64,000 nucleotides of DNA from Pseudomonas sp. FP2335. Its GTDB lineage: Bacteria; Pseudomonadota; Gammaproteobacteria; Pseudomonadales; Pseudomonadaceae. A program made the translations under genes and the position numbers. The notes below the pieces were generated by a model. That model searched no databases. It had not been told where the DNA came from and saw only the letters and a list, made by a program, of their open reading frames with translations. Below, in pieces: positions 16,295-28,467 of the stretch (within the stretch, counting starts at the first letter, position 1; the number at the start of each line of letters is the position of its first letter). The DNA lies in assembly GCF_030687535.1 (NCBI RefSeq), contig NZ_CP117437.1:5329501-5393500 (forward strand), given 5' to 3'.

Positions 16295-17254
16295 TCAGAC
16301 ACCAAACCGACTGCGGTAATCACTGGGGGCCAGGCCGGTGATTTTCTTGAAGGTGGCACGAAAGGCGCTGGGGTCTTGGTAACCCACGGTCCAGGCGATG
16401 TGGTCGATGGTGCCGTTGGTGAATTCAAGCATTTGCCGCGCCTTGCCCACACGCAGGTGCTGACAGTATTCGGTGGGTTTCAACCCCGTGGCACTGCGAA
16501 AGCGCCGTAGGAAAGTGCGCTCTTCCAGGCCCGCCTCTTGCGCCATGGCCGCGACGCTGACATCCACTGCGCCGCTGGCTTGCAGCCAATGCTGAACCTT
16601 GAGGATCGCGCCGTCGCCATGCCCGAGAATCGGCGCGAAGTTGCTGCCGCATTGGCTGGCGCTGTCACTGTGTTCGATCACCAGAAAACGCGCAGTATCC
16701 GCTGCAACACTCGGGCCCATCAGCCGGTCGACCAGGCGCAGGCCCAGTTCGGACCAGGCCATCAGCCCGGCGGTGGTGATCAGGTCGCCGTCATCGACGA
16801 TGGGTTTGTCCGCTTCCAGGCGCACAGCGGGAAAGCGCCTGGCGAAGGACTGGGCGGAGGACCAGTGGGTGGTGGCGCTACGCCCGTCCAACAGACCGCT
16901 GCGCGCCAGCATGATCGAACCGATACACACGCCGCCGAGCACCGTACCCATCGCGTGCTGCTGGCGGATCCATTCCAGCAGCGCCGGCGGCGCTTGTTCT
17001 TCGGTAAAGTCGCCAATGGCGGGTGGCACCAAGACGGCCATCATCGGTTGATCAGGGCCAGGATGGCTGTCGAATACCCGCGCAGGTGTGCCGGTGACAT
17101 CCACCTGCCAATGACTGACCCGCAGCAACGGCAACTGCGCAGATTGATGCTCGGCGGCGATCCGGTTGGCCACGCCAAACAGGTCGGTCAAACCGTGCAC
17201 GGCGGCCAGTTGCGCGCCTTGGTAGATCAACACACCCAATTCAACAACAGCCAT
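16295..17254 (-). CDS. GlxA-type AraC family transcriptional regulator
   Basis: A 319-residue regulator with an N-terminal DJ-1/PfpI-like domain (about residues 3-190, nucleophile elbow GGVCIGSIML) and a C-terminal AraC double helix-turn-helix (about 215-315; LEERTFLRRFRSATGLKPTEY and IDHIAWTVGYQDPSAFRATF). Such proteins often control amino-acid or amine catabolism. It is divergent from the cysteine hydrolase at 17351 with 96 bases between, so that gene is its most likely target. The start MAVVELGVL begins the first strand of the DJ-1 domain; the ligand is unknown. Confidence 0.88.
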   Translation of the reverse strand: MAVVELGVLIYQGAQLAAVHGLTDLFGVANRIAAEHQSAQLPLLRVSHWQVDVTGTPARVFDSHPGPDQPMMAVLVPPAIGDFTEEQAPPALLEWIRQQHAMGTVLGGVCIGSIMLARSGLLDGRSATTHWSSAQSFARRFPAVRLEADKPIVDDGDLITTAGLMAWSELGLRLVDRLMGPSVAADTARFLVIEHSDSASQCGSNFAPILGHGDGAILKVQHWLQASGAVDVSVAAMAQEAGLEERTFLRRFRSATGLKPTEYCQHLRVGKARQMLEFTNGTIDHIAWTVGYQDPSAFRATFKKITGLAPSDYRSRFGV

Positions 17255-17350
17255 TGTCAGTTTTCCCCCTGTTTTTGTCGGTGCAGCCAATCCCGGGTGC
17301 ACACGCCAGCTAAGATACTGGGCCTATCAACCCATCACGAGGCAATACAC

Positions 17351-17914
17351 ATGGCCAAGAGAGCACTCATCCTAATCGATATACAGAACGACTACTTCCC
17401 GCAGGGCAAGTGGCCGCTCGACGGCGTGGACGCCGCTGCGGACAAGGCGGCGCAGGTGCTGCAAGCGTTTCGGCAGGCCGGGGATGCGGTGATTCACGTG
17501 CGCCATGAGTTCACCTCCGAGGACGCGCCGTTCTTCACACCGGGCTCCGAAGGCGCGCATTTGCATGCAAAGGTGCTGAACCAAGGCAACGAGCCGGTGG
17601 TGCTGAAGCATTTCGTCAACGCGTTTCGCGAAACCAACCTGCGTGCATTGCTGGAGCAACGCAGCATCACCGAACTGGTGGTGGTCGGCAGCATGAGCCA
17701 TATGTGCATCGATGCCGTGGTGCGGGCGGCGGCGGATCTGGGCTACAAGGTCACGCTGATTCACGATGCCTGTGCGACGCGGGACTTGGAGTTCAATGGC
17801 CGAGTGATTCCGGCCGCGCAAGTGCACGATGCGTATATGGCATCGTTGGCGTTCGGTTACGCAGGCGTGGTTTCGGCGGACGAATACCTGAAGGCGCAAG
17901 CGACGGCGGCATGA
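17351..17914 (+). CDS. Cysteine hydrolase (isochorismatase/nicotinamidase-like)
   Basis: A 187-residue hydrolase of the isochorismatase-like superfamily. The triad is visible: Asp10 in ALILIDIQNDYF, Lys86 in VVLKHFVNAF, and Cys119 in GSMSHMCIDA, preceded by the non-proline cis-peptide region. Members cleave amides or N-carbamoyl groups (nicotinamide, ureidoacrylate, N-carbamoylsarcosine); sequence alone does not pick one. It is divergent from a GlxA-type regulator that probably controls it, and it converges with tam, 21 bases away. Confidence 0.88.
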   Translation: MAKRALILIDIQNDYFPQGKWPLDGVDAAADKAAQVLQAFRQAGDAVIHVRHEFTSEDAPFFTPGSEGAHLHAKVLNQGNEPVVLKHFVNAFRETNLRALLEQRSITELVVVGSMSHMCIDAVVRAAADLGYKVTLIHDACATRDLEFNGRVIPAAQVHDAYMASLAFGYAGVVSADEYLKAQATAA

Positions 17915-17935
17915 CCGTCACTTGCTCGGCCGGTG

Positions 17936-18697
17936 TCAGCGGGAAGCGATGATAAACAGGCGCGGGAATGGCAGCAGGACAGTACCATCGGCCAGGGCTG
18001 GGTAAGCTTGGGTAATCCGTGCCTGGTATTGCTGTAGGAACGCAGCCTTTTCGCTATCGGTAAGCGCTGCAAGGAATGGGCGTAATGCCGAGCCCTTGAA
18101 CCACTCCACCACGGCCGCGTGATTCGCCAACGGGTGTAGGTAGGTGGTGCGCCATATATCGACGGTGCTGCAATGTTGGCTCAGCAGCTCGTAGTAGTAA
18201 CTCGCGGTGTGGCGTTCGTTGTGTCTGACCGCACCGATCTTGGCGGCCCAGGGTCCATCAGTTGCGACTTCGCGGGCGAGCCGGTGGGCGGGTTCGTCGA
18301 GGTTGTCCGGGGTTTGCACGGCCAGGGTGCCGCCGGGTGCCAGTTGACTGACCAGGTGCGGATAGAGTGTGGCGTGGTCCGGCAGCCATTGCAGCGAGGC
18401 GTTGGCCAGGATCACGTCGAGTGGTTTCGCCGGGCTCCAGGCGCCAATATCCGCCAGTTCGAAATTCAGCGCCGGCAGGCGTTTACGCGCGTCGGCCAGC
18501 ATGTCGACGGAGCTGTCCATGCCAGTGACGTGGGCGTCTGGGAAACGCTCGGCCAATACTTCAGTGGAATTGCCGGGGCCGCAGCCCAGGTCGACGGCGC
18601 TGTGGATTTCGGTGTTAGGAATGGCCGCGACCAAATCCCGGACTGGGCGGGTACGCTGTTGTTCGAACATCGTGTACTGCTTGGCAGACCAGGTCAT
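17936..18697 (-). CDS. tam: Trans-aconitate 2-methyltransferase
   Basis: SAM-dependent enzyme of 253 residues that methylates trans-aconitate, an inhibitor of aconitase formed from cis-aconitate. Motif I is AVDLGCGPGNSTEVL, the acidic loop VTGMDSSVDML, motif IV LDVILANASLQWLPDH, and the family segment WRTTYLHPLANHAAVVEWFKG (shown in part) is present; all fit Tam. Start MTWSAKQYTMFEQQRTRP at 18697 is typical, with GGAGAG upstream. It stands alone between a convergent hydrolase and a secreted hypothetical protein on the same strand. Confidence 0.93.
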   Translation of the reverse strand: MTWSAKQYTMFEQQRTRPVRDLVAAIPNTEIHSAVDLGCGPGNSTEVLAERFPDAHVTGMDSSVDMLADARKRLPALNFELADIGAWSPAKPLDVILANASLQWLPDHATLYPHLVSQLAPGGTLAVQTPDNLDEPAHRLAREVATDGPWAAKIGAVRHNERHTASYYYELLSQHCSTVDIWRTTYLHPLANHAAVVEWFKGSALRPFLAALTDSEKAAFLQQYQARITQAYPALADGTVLLPFPRLFIIASR

Positions 18698-18778
18698 GGC
18701 GACTCTCCTTCGCTTGGGGTGGGCCACAGCCTAAATCTTGTGAGGCGTGACGACAAACCCGCCGAAACACCACGCCGA

Positions 18779-19612
18779 CTATTTCATGCGCGTCAAAATG
18801 CCCAGATAGGGATCGCCAAACAGGGTGAAGTTTTGGCGCAAGATGCCGTCGGACATTGGCGTCAGGCTGGTCGGAATCCGCTGCTTGTGTTTGGGTGAGG
18901 GAAACGACGAAGAATTATCCGAGTAGGTGTAACTCTGAAAGTGCAGTTCGTCGCCGACCCAATGCACATCGTTATAGAGGTAATGCCAGGTTCCGTCGCC
19001 GGGCATGCTCAGGTAAAAACCGTCGGCGGCGTCTCGCAGGATTTCAACCACAGCGACGTTGTTGGACCCCCATGTCCCAAGGTATCGCTCCATGCCCGGG
19101 TGTTCGGGAATGGCCGGCGCGGCGACAAAGTCACTGCTCGCATAGGGGGTATTGCGCGCCTTCTCCGCCTTGAGTTCCGGGTATCGCTCACACACTGAGT
19201 CGACGTCGTCGACTTTCTCGAAGTCGTACCTGATTTCCATCCCCCCGGTACGGGAGGTGAGCTGCATGAACTGCGGCGAGAAGGTCAGCACTTTCAGCTC
19301 GATGGTTTTGGTCGGCAAGATCATGTTGATCACCTTGCCGTCATCGGCCACGGAATAACGCATCACATCGGTCGGTTCCTGACTGGATGCCACACAGTTG
19401 AACGCGTGCAGCAACAGTTGGCCGTCAGGCCTGAATTCGGCCACATTGGTTCTGCCTTCGTTCAACGCCTGCATGGCCCAGATGCCTACGACCAGTTTTT
19501 TGTCGCCCGCAAGGGACGCCGAGGCGTTTGGGGCCGCTTGCGGCGTAGTGCAGACGCCAACAAAAATCGCACTGAACAGGAAGACCAGAAGAGTGTTTGG
19601 CACGGTGTTCAT
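18779..19612 (-). CDS. Exported protein of unknown function, two calycin-like halves
   Basis: A 277-residue protein that I do not recognise. A signal peptide (MNTVPNTLLVFLFSAIFVGVCTTPQAA) indicates export; the Cys at 21 is not in a proper lipobox. Two stretches each start with a GxW motif followed by beta-rich sequence: LVVGIWAMQALNEG with FRPDGQLLLHAF (from about residue 40), and MERYLGTWGSNNVAVVEIL with DGFYLSMPGDGTWHYL (from about 180). This looks like two lipocalin-like barrels, which is inference. It follows the ssb terminator, and no neighbour suggests a role. Confidence 0.7.
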   Translation of the reverse strand: MNTVPNTLLVFLFSAIFVGVCTTPQAAPNASASLAGDKKLVVGIWAMQALNEGRTNVAEFRPDGQLLLHAFNCVASSQEPTDVMRYSVADDGKVINMILPTKTIELKVLTFSPQFMQLTSRTGGMEIRYDFEKVDDVDSVCERYPELKAEKARNTPYASSDFVAAPAIPEHPGMERYLGTWGSNNVAVVEILRDAADGFYLSMPGDGTWHYLYNDVHWVGDELHFQSYTYSDNSSSFPSPKHKQRIPTSLTPMSDGILRQNFTLFGDPYLGILTRMK

Positions 19613-19639
19613 CCTTGAGGGTGTTTTTCGCAGGCAAAC

Positions 19640-19674
19640 AAAAAGCCCCGAGAGCAGGGCTCAGGGGGCTTTTT
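19640..19674 (-). terminator. Rho-independent terminator after ssb
   Basis: On the minus strand AAAAAGCCCC pairs with GGGGCTTTTT around a 13-base loop, ending in a T-run. It lies between the ssb stop (19709) and the start of the secreted hypothetical gene (19612), and both arms have T/A runs so it could work both ways. Confidence 0.85.
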
Positions 19675-19708
19675 GGAAAGACGCTGCACGGCAGGTCCGG
19701 GCGGTATC

Positions 19709-20224
19709 CTAGAACGGGATATCGTCATCAAAGCTGTCGAAATCCGGAGCCGGTTGCGGAGCAGCCTGCTGTGGCGCTGGACGCGACTCACGCTGTGGCT
19801 GCTGGCTTGGCTGCGGACGCGACTGCTGTGGGCGCGGTGCCGAGTTGGACATGCCGCCCTGGCCCTGTTGGTCGCCCTGTGGACGGCCGCCCAGCAGTTG
19901 CATGGTGCCTTGCATGTCGACCACGATTTCGGTGGTGTAACGCTTGATACCGTCTTTTTCCCACTCGCGGGTTTGCAGTTTGCCTTCGATGTAGACCTGC
20001 GAACCTTTGCGCAGGTATTCACCGGCGATCTCTGCCACCTTGCCGAACATCGACACACGGTGCCATTCGGTTTTCTCGACCTTCTGGCCGGTTTGCTTGT
20101 CGGTCCACTGTTCGCTGGTCGCCAGACTCAGGTTGGTCACGGCGTTACCGTTAGGCAAGTAGCGAACTTCGGGATCCTGGCCGCATGTACCGACCAATAT
20201 GACTTTGTTAACCCCACGGGCCAT
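19709..20224 (-). CDS. ssb: Single-stranded DNA-binding protein
   Basis: Homotetrameric protein that coats single-stranded DNA in replication, recombination and repair; 171 residues. An OB fold occupies residues 1-110 ([42 protein letters not shown]). A flexible Gln/Pro/Arg-rich linker follows, and the acidic tail DSFDDDIPF, which recruits partner proteins, closes it. The gene follows the MFS exporter by nine bases and is divergent, across that exporter, from uvrA, an arrangement conserved in many gammaproteobacteria. A strong terminator follows. Confidence 0.97.
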   Translation of the reverse strand: MARGVNKVILVGTCGQDPEVRYLPNGNAVTNLSLATSEQWTDKQTGQKVEKTEWHRVSMFGKVAEIAGEYLRKGSQVYIEGKLQTREWEKDGIKRYTTEIVVDMQGTMQLLGGRPQGDQQGQGGMSNSAPRPQQSRPQPSQQPQRESRPAPQQAAPQPAPDFDSFDDDIPF

Positions 20225-20233
20225 AACGTTCTC

Positions 20234-21628
20234 CTAGGCTGGGCGCGCTGTCGGCACTGGATTGACCAGTTGCTCGAGCGTCGCGCGATCCAATAATTCG
20301 GTGTCCAATTTGATGTAGATGGCGGCTTCTTCGGCGATCACTACCGCATCTGTTACCCCAACAACGGCCTTCAGGCGCTCTACCAGGCCGGCTTCACGAA
20401 TGGCTTCGGGCGACAACGGCAGGCGCAGGCTTGTGACGTATGGGGGTTCGCGCATGGTAACAGCAAAGGCTAGCCAAAGTGCAGCCAGCCCAGCGCATCC
20501 GAGGAACACAACCGACAAACCGCCATGCTGGAACATCCAGCCACCCATGATGCCGCCCAATGCAGAACCAAGGAACTGGCTGGTGGAGTACACCCCCATC
20601 GCCGTGCCCTTGCCACCGGCCGGTGAAACTTTACTGATCAGCGAAGGCAACGAAGCCTCCAGCAGGTTGAACGCGGTGAAGAACACCACCGTACCGATGA
20701 CCAGCGCTCGCAGGCTATCGCCGAACTGCCAGAAGAATAGCTCAGTGAGCATCAGCGTCGCGACGGCGCCGAGCAGCACTTGTTTCATTTTGCGTTTCTT
20801 CTCGCCATAGATGATGAACGGGATCATGGCGAAGAACGAAATCAACAGCGCCGTGAGGTAGACCCACCAGTGCTGCTCCTTGGGCAGGCCGGCTTTTTCC
20901 ACCAGGGCCAGGGGCAAGGCGACGAAGCTGCACATCAGCATCGCGTGTAATACGAAGATACCTAAATCCAGGCGCAGCAGGTCGGGGTGCTTGAGTGTCG
21001 GCAACAACGCCTTGCGCGCAACCCCGGACTCACGGTGCTGCAATGTGCCAGTGGAGCGCGGCACCATGAAGGCGACGATCACGATGCCGAACAACGCCAT
21101 GCCGCCCGTGGCGAGGAACAGCCCGTGCAAGCCGAACGCGCGGGTCAGCAAGGGGCCGACCACCATGGCCACGGCAAACGACAGGCCAATGGTCATGCCG
21201 ATCATGGCCATGGCCTTGGTGCGATGCTGTTCGCGGGTCAGGTCCGACAGCAGCGCCATGACGGCGGCAGAGATCGCACCGGCGCCCTGTAGGACGCGAC
21301 CGGCGATCACGCCCCAGATCGAATCGGACTGCGCCGCGAGCACACTGCCGAGGGCGAACACGATCAGCCCCAGGTAAATCACCGGACGACGGCCAACGCG
21401 GTCGGAAATGATCCCGAACGGAATCTGGAAAATTGCCTGGGTCAGGCCGTAGGCGCCAATCGCCAGGCCGATGAGGGCGGGGGTCGCGCCTGCGAGATCC
21501 ATTCCATAGGTCGCGAGTACCGGCAACACCATAAACATGCCAAGCATACGGAAGGCGAACACCAGGGCCAGACCGCTTGCCGCTCGGGTCTCGCCGCTAC
21601 TCATGCGTTCGCTGTGGGGATCGTGCAT
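20234..21628 (-). CDS. MFS transporter, YajR-like with C-terminal ferredoxin-like domain
   Basis: A 464-residue major facilitator superfamily protein with twelve hydrophobic helices. The motif-A loop is [16 protein letters not shown], and the first helix region is [20 protein letters not shown]. After helix 12 comes a soluble domain (about residues 395-464; [42 protein letters not shown], each shown in part) that resembles the YAM domain of E. coli YajR. This suggests an efflux transporter of unknown substrate. GAGG seven bases before ATG 21628 supports the start. It lies between ssb and uvrA, divergent from uvrA, and may be cotranscribed with ssb. Confidence 0.88.
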   Translation of the reverse strand: MHDPHSERMSSGETRAASGLALVFAFRMLGMFMVLPVLATYGMDLAGATPALIGLAIGAYGLTQAIFQIPFGIISDRVGRRPVIYLGLIVFALGSVLAAQSDSIWGVIAGRVLQGAGAISAAVMALLSDLTREQHRTKAMAMIGMTIGLSFAVAMVVGPLLTRAFGLHGLFLATGGMALFGIVIVAFMVPRSTGTLQHRESGVARKALLPTLKHPDLLRLDLGIFVLHAMLMCSFVALPLALVEKAGLPKEQHWWVYLTALLISFFAMIPFIIYGEKKRKMKQVLLGAVATLMLTELFFWQFGDSLRALVIGTVVFFTAFNLLEASLPSLISKVSPAGGKGTAMGVYSTSQFLGSALGGIMGGWMFQHGGLSVVFLGCAGLAALWLAFAVTMREPPYVTSLRLPLSPEAIREAGLVERLKAVVGVTDAVVIAEEAAIYIKLDTELLDRATLEQLVNPVPTARPA

Positions 21629-21806
21629 GGAAAAACCTCGTGTGAACCGGCGGCGATTCTACCAGTCCCATCGATTGAGAGGGTATATGCGGCGCTTTGC
21701 CGCGCAGCTTTCATGTAAGGCTGCAAGCGGCCACTTGACAGTGTATATTCATCCAGTCTTTAGCCGTATACTCCTGCATTATTTACGCCCGCCGTGCGAG
21801 GCCATC

Positions 21807-24641
<2,835 letters not shown>

Positions 24642-24658
24642 CTTTATCGGGCCCAATG

Positions 24659-24697
24659 AAAAGCCCCGGTCACCGCTAAGGTGACCGGGGCTTTTTT
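24659..24697 (+). terminator. Rho-independent terminator after uvrA
   Basis: Perfect 12-base-pair stem GCCCCGGTCACC/GGTGACCGGGGC with a five-base loop, followed by six T. The A-run on the other side means it can also stop transcription of the convergent ferritin gene. Confidence 0.95.
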
Positions 24698-24708
24698 ATA
24701 GCCGGGAA

Positions 24709-25173
24709 TCAGAACTGCGATTGCAGGTAATTTTCCAGGCCAATGAGCTTGATCAGGCCCAACTGCTTCTCCAGCCAGTAGGTGTGATCTTCTTCGGTAT
24801 CGTTCAGCTGCACGCGGAGGATTTCACGAGTGACATAGTCGTTGTGCTGTTCGCAGAGTTCGATGCCTTTGCAGAGTGCAGCACGGACTTTGTATTCCAA
24901 TCGCAGGTCGGCAGCGAGCATGTCAGGCACTGTCGTACCTACATCCAGGTCATCGGGACGCATACGTGGCGTGCCTTCGAGCATCAGGATACGGCGCATC
25001 AGCGCGTCGGCGTGCTGTGCCTCTTCTTCCATTTCGTGGTTGATACGCTCGTAGAGCTCAGTAAAGCCCCAGTCTTCGTACATACGCGAATGGATGAAAT
25101 ATTGGTCACGAGCTGCCAGTTCGCCCGTCAGCAATGTGTTGAGGTAATCGATTACGTCGGGGTGACCTTGCAT
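24709..25173 (-). CDS. bfrA: Bacterial ferritin, BfrA/FtnA type
   Basis: Iron-storage subunit of 154 residues, expected to form 24-mers. Ferroxidase ligands are present: Glu18, Glu51, His54, Glu93, Glu127 and His130. The residue that binds haem in bacterioferritins, Met52, is Ala here (EEEAQHAD), so this is the P. aeruginosa FtnA type, which lacks haem despite being named bfrA. The start [11 protein letters not shown] at 25173 matches the family; an upstream extension does not. It lies next to katA, which links iron storage with peroxide defence. A direct repeat occurs about 70-100 bases upstream. Confidence 0.93.
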   Translation of the reverse strand: MQGHPDVIDYLNTLLTGELAARDQYFIHSRMYEDWGFTELYERINHEMEEEAQHADALMRRILMLEGTPRMRPDDLDVGTTVPDMLAADLRLEYKVRAALCKGIELCEQHNDYVTREILRVQLNDTEEDHTYWLEKQLGLIKLIGLENYLQSQF

Positions 25174-25242
25174 CGCCCTACATCTCCCTGCTTGAAAGTC
25201 TGTAGTTTGAACCATGATGACTTGGAGGTCACGGGATCAACG

Positions 25243-25272
25243 GCAGAAAAGTGAAGATTTTCGCAGAAAAGT
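25243..25272. repeat. Direct repeat upstream of bfrA
   Basis: The ten-base word GCAGAAAAGT occurs at 25243-25252 and again at 25263-25272, exactly 20 bases apart, on one face of the helix. It lies about 70-100 bases upstream of the bfrA start, where an activator would bind. The binding protein is unknown. Confidence 0.55.
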
Positions 25273-25286
25273 AGCTGAAATAACGC

Positions 25287-25310
25287 AAAAACCGCCCAAA
25301 TGAGGGCGGT
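25287..25310 (-). terminator. Rho-independent terminator after katA
   Basis: On the minus strand ACCGCCC-TCATTT-GGGCGGT is followed by a run of T. It starts about 19 bases after the katA stop codon. Confidence 0.9.
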
Positions 25311-25328
25311 TCTGCTTATCGTTTAGAG

Positions 25329-26777
25329 TCAGTTAAGCGATACACCCAACGCCTTTGCGATTGCTTCTCCATAAGCCGGGTCGGCCTTTTGGAAGTGCGC
25401 CAGTTGACGCTGAACCACATCACTGGAAACCCCAGCCATTGCGCCGGCGATGTTGTTGACGAGCAAGTCTTTCTGCTCGGCGCTCATCAAGCGAAACAGT
25501 GCACCCGCGTGGCTGTAGTAATCCGTGTCTTCGCGGTGATCGTAACGGTCTGCGGCACCGCTCAGGGCCAGCGCGGGCTCTGCGTACTGAGGCGCTTGTT
25601 TAGGCGCATCGGCGTAGCTGTTCGGCTCGTAGTTAGGTGTACCACCGCCATTGCTGCCGAACGCCATCGAACCGTCGCGCTGGTAGCTGTTCACCGGGCT
25701 ACGTGGGGCGTTCACCGGCAGCTGCTGGTGGTTGGTGCCGACACGGTAGCGATGGGCATCTGCGTAGGCGAATACACGGCCCTGCAGCATGCGGTCCGGC
25801 GACAGGCCTACACCCGGAACCATATTGCTCGGTCCAAACGCAGCTTGTTCGACTTCAGCGAAGTAGTTCTGCGGATTACGGTTGAGTTCCAGTTCACCCA
25901 CTTCGATCAGCGGGAATTCCTTCTGCGACCAGGTCTTGGTCACGTCAAAAGGGTTCTCGTAGTGCGCATTGGCCTGGGCCTCCGTCATGATCTGGATGCA
26001 CACGCGCCATTTCGGGAAGTCACCACGCTCGATCGCACCGAACAGATCGCGCTGCGCGTAATCGGGGTCTGTACCGGCCAGGCGAGCGGCTTCAGCTGGA
26101 GCCAGATTCTTGATCCCCTGCTTGGTTTTGTAGTGCCACTTCACCCAGTGACGCTCACCCTTGGCGTTGATCAGGCTGTAGGTGTGGCTACCGAAGCCGT
26201 GCATGTGACGATAGCCATCCGGGATACCACGGTCCGAAAACAGGATGGTGACCTGATGCAGCGCTTCTGGAGAATGCGACCAGAAATCCCACATCATCTG
26301 CGCGCTTTTCAGATTGCTCTGGGGCAGACGCTTCTGGGTGTGGATGAAGTCAGGAAATTTCAGCGGGTCACGGATGAAGAACACAGGGGTGTTGTTACCC
26401 ACGATGTCCCAGTTGCCTTCTTCGGTGTAGAACTTCAGAGCAAAGCCACGAGGGTCACGCTCTGTATCCGCCGAGCCACGCTCGCCGCCTACCGTGGAAA
26501 ACCGCAGGAAGGTGGGGGTTTGCTTACCTACGCTCTCGAACAGCTTGGCGCTGGTGTATTGGGTAATATCTTTGCTTACCGTGAAAGTACCGTAGGCGCC
26601 TGAACCCTTGGCGTGCACACGTCGCTCAGGGATGTTTTCACGGTTGAAGTGAGCGAGCTTCTCGATCAGGTGGAAGTCGTCGAGCAGCAACGGACCACGC
26701 GGGCCGGCGGAACGGGAATTCTGATTGTCCGCGACGGGAGCGCCGCTGGCGGTGGTAAGAACTTTATTCTGGCTCAT
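25329..26777 (-). CDS. katA: Catalase KatA (haem catalase)
   Basis: Monofunctional haem catalase of 482 residues, the small-subunit length of P. aeruginosa KatA. The active-site His is in [14 protein letters not shown], the distal Asn in [12 protein letters not shown], the signature [14 protein letters not shown] is complete, and the proximal haem-ligand Tyr lies in [15 protein letters not shown]. No signal peptide is present. The ATG at 26777 (MSQNKVL) is preceded by GAGGAAA; an in-frame TTG six bases upstream is less likely. It forms a peroxide and iron pair with bfrA, though a terminator separates their transcripts. Confidence 0.96.
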   Translation of the reverse strand: MSQNKVLTTASGAPVADNQNSRSAGPRGPLLLDDFHLIEKLAHFNRENIPERRVHAKGSGAYGTFTVSKDITQYTSAKLFESVGKQTPTFLRFSTVGGERGSADTERDPRGFALKFYTEEGNWDIVGNNTPVFFIRDPLKFPDFIHTQKRLPQSNLKSAQMMWDFWSHSPEALHQVTILFSDRGIPDGYRHMHGFGSHTYSLINAKGERHWVKWHYKTKQGIKNLAPAEAARLAGTDPDYAQRDLFGAIERGDFPKWRVCIQIMTEAQANAHYENPFDVTKTWSQKEFPLIEVGELELNRNPQNYFAEVEQAAFGPSNMVPGVGLSPDRMLQGRVFAYADAHRYRVGTNHQQLPVNAPRSPVNSYQRDGSMAFGSNGGGTPNYEPNSYADAPKQAPQYAEPALALSGAADRYDHREDTDYYSHAGALFRLMSAEQKDLLVNNIAGAMAGVSSDVVQRQLAHFQKADPAYGEAIAKALGVSLN

Positions 26778-26970
26778 GCTCAATTTTCCTCAGGTCGGAC
26801 TTGGAACTGCCGGCTAATCGGCTTGGATAGAGTATTGGTCATCCATATGACGCCTACAAATTCATTAAATTGTAAGCATCGATAGATAATAACTACCAAA
26901 CCCCTAAACACCATAGTGCCGAGCACCACCTGTGGAAGCTTGTACCTATCGCGCTATTTCTTACGCGCAC

Positions 26971-26994
26971 AAAAAACCGGGCACTAGGCCCGGT
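26971..26994 (-). terminator. Terminator of the alpha operon after rplQ
   Basis: On the minus strand ACCGGGC-CTAGT-GCCCGGT is followed by six T. It lies 21 bases after the rplQ stop and closes the ribosomal protein block. Confidence 0.95.
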
Positions 26995-27015
26995 TCTTCG
27001 TTACAGACTGACGTC

Positions 27016-27402
27016 TTACTCGGCGCTTACAGCTTCGCCGGCAGTAGCACGATCAACCAACTCGACGTACGCCATAGGCGCGTTGTCGCCAGCGCGGAAA
27101 CCGCACTTGAGGATGCGCAGGTAGCCACCCTCACGGGTAGCGTAACGCTTGCCCAGGTCGTTGAAGAGCTTACCAACGATAGCTTTCGAACGGGTACGGT
27201 CGAAAGCCAGACGGCGGTTAGCCAGGCTGTCTGTCTTGGCCAAAGTGATCAGCGGCTCAGCAACGCGACGCAGTTCTTTAGCTTTCGGCAGTGTAGTTTT
27301 GATCAGCTCGTGCTCGAACAGCGACACCGCCATGTTTTGGAACATGGCCTTGCGGTGCGAGCTGGTACGGCTCAGGTGACGACCACTTTTACGATGACGC
27401 AT
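27016..27402 (-). CDS. rplQ: Large ribosomal subunit protein L17
   Basis: A 128-residue protein that binds 23S rRNA near the exit-tunnel side of the 50S subunit. The start [20 protein letters not shown] is diagnostic of bacterial L17, followed by [15 protein letters not shown] and the C-terminal [18 protein letters not shown]. It is the last gene of the alpha operon, 41 bases after rpoA, and is followed by a strong terminator. Confidence 0.98.
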
Positions 27403-27443
27403 GGTTCATTCCTTACCAAACTCACGTTCGGTGATTACGACGA

Positions 27444-28445
27444 TCAGGCAGTCGCCTTGTCGTCCTTCTTAAGACTTGCAGGCGGCCAGTTGTCGAGGCG
27501 CATGCCGAGGGACAGACCGCGGGAGGCCAGAACGTCCTTGATTTCAGTCAAGGATTTCTTGCCCAGGTTCGGAGTCTTCAACAGTTCTACTTCGGTACGC
27601 TGAATCAGGTCGCCGATGTAGTAAATGTTTTCCGCCTTAAGGCAGTTAGCCGAACGTACAGTCAGTTCCAGATCGTCAACCGGGCGAAGCAGGATCGGAT
27701 CGATCTCGTCTTCCTGCTCGATTACCACTGGTTCGCTGTCACCTTTGAGGTCGACGAACGCAGCCAACTGCTGTTGCAGGATGGTTGCAGCGCGGCGGAT
27801 AGCCTCTTCAGGATCCAGAGTACCGTTGGTTTCCAGATCAATAACCAGCTTGTCCAGGTTAGTACGCTGCTCGACACGGGCGTTTTCCACCACGTATGCG
27901 ATACGGCGAACCGGGCTGAACGAAGAGTCAAGCTGCAAGCGACCAATGCTGCGGCTTTCGTCTTCATCGCTCTGACGCGAGTCGGCCGGTTCATAACCAC
28001 GACCACGAGCTACGGTGAGCTTCATGTTCAGGGCGCCGTTAGACGCCAGGTTAGCGATTACGTGATCGGGGTTAACGATCTCGACATCATGATCCAGCTG
28101 AATATCGGCAGCGGTAACCACCCCCGAACCCTTCTTCGACAAGGTCAGCGTAACTTCGTCACGGCCGTGCAGCTTGATAGCCAGACCTTTAAGGTTCAAC
28201 AGGATTTCAATTACGTCTTCCTGTACACCTTCGATGGCGCTGTACTCGTGGAGCACACCGTCAATCTCGGCCTCGACTACTGCACAGCCGGGCATTGAGG
28301 ACAACAGGATGCGGCGCAGCGCGTTGCCCAGGGTGTGGCCAAAACCACGCTCGAGAGGCTCGAGAGTGATCTTGGCGCGGGTTGGACTGACAACCTGCAC
28401 ATCAATGTGGCGGGGTGTCAGGAACTCATTTACCGAAATCTGCAT
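27444..28445 (-). CDS. rpoA: RNA polymerase subunit alpha
   Basis: Assembly platform of RNA polymerase, 333 residues. The N-terminal dimerisation domain (about 1-235) has [20 protein letters not shown] and [20 protein letters not shown]. After a linker, the C-terminal domain (about 250-325; [40 protein letters not shown]) binds UP elements and activators. It lies between rpsD and rplQ in the alpha operon, which ties polymerase assembly to ribosome supply. Confidence 0.99.
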   Translation of the reverse strand: MQISVNEFLTPRHIDVQVVSPTRAKITLEPLERGFGHTLGNALRRILLSSMPGCAVVEAEIDGVLHEYSAIEGVQEDVIEILLNLKGLAIKLHGRDEVTLTLSKKGSGVVTAADIQLDHDVEIVNPDHVIANLASNGALNMKLTVARGRGYEPADSRQSDEDESRSIGRLQLDSSFSPVRRIAYVVENARVEQRTNLDKLVIDLETNGTLDPEEAIRRAATILQQQLAAFVDLKGDSEPVVIEQEDEIDPILLRPVDDLELTVRSANCLKAENIYYIGDLIQRTEVELLKTPNLGKKSLTEIKDVLASRGLSLGMRLDNWPPASLKKDDKATA

Positions 28446-28467
28446 GGATGCACCTATTTTCTAGCCC

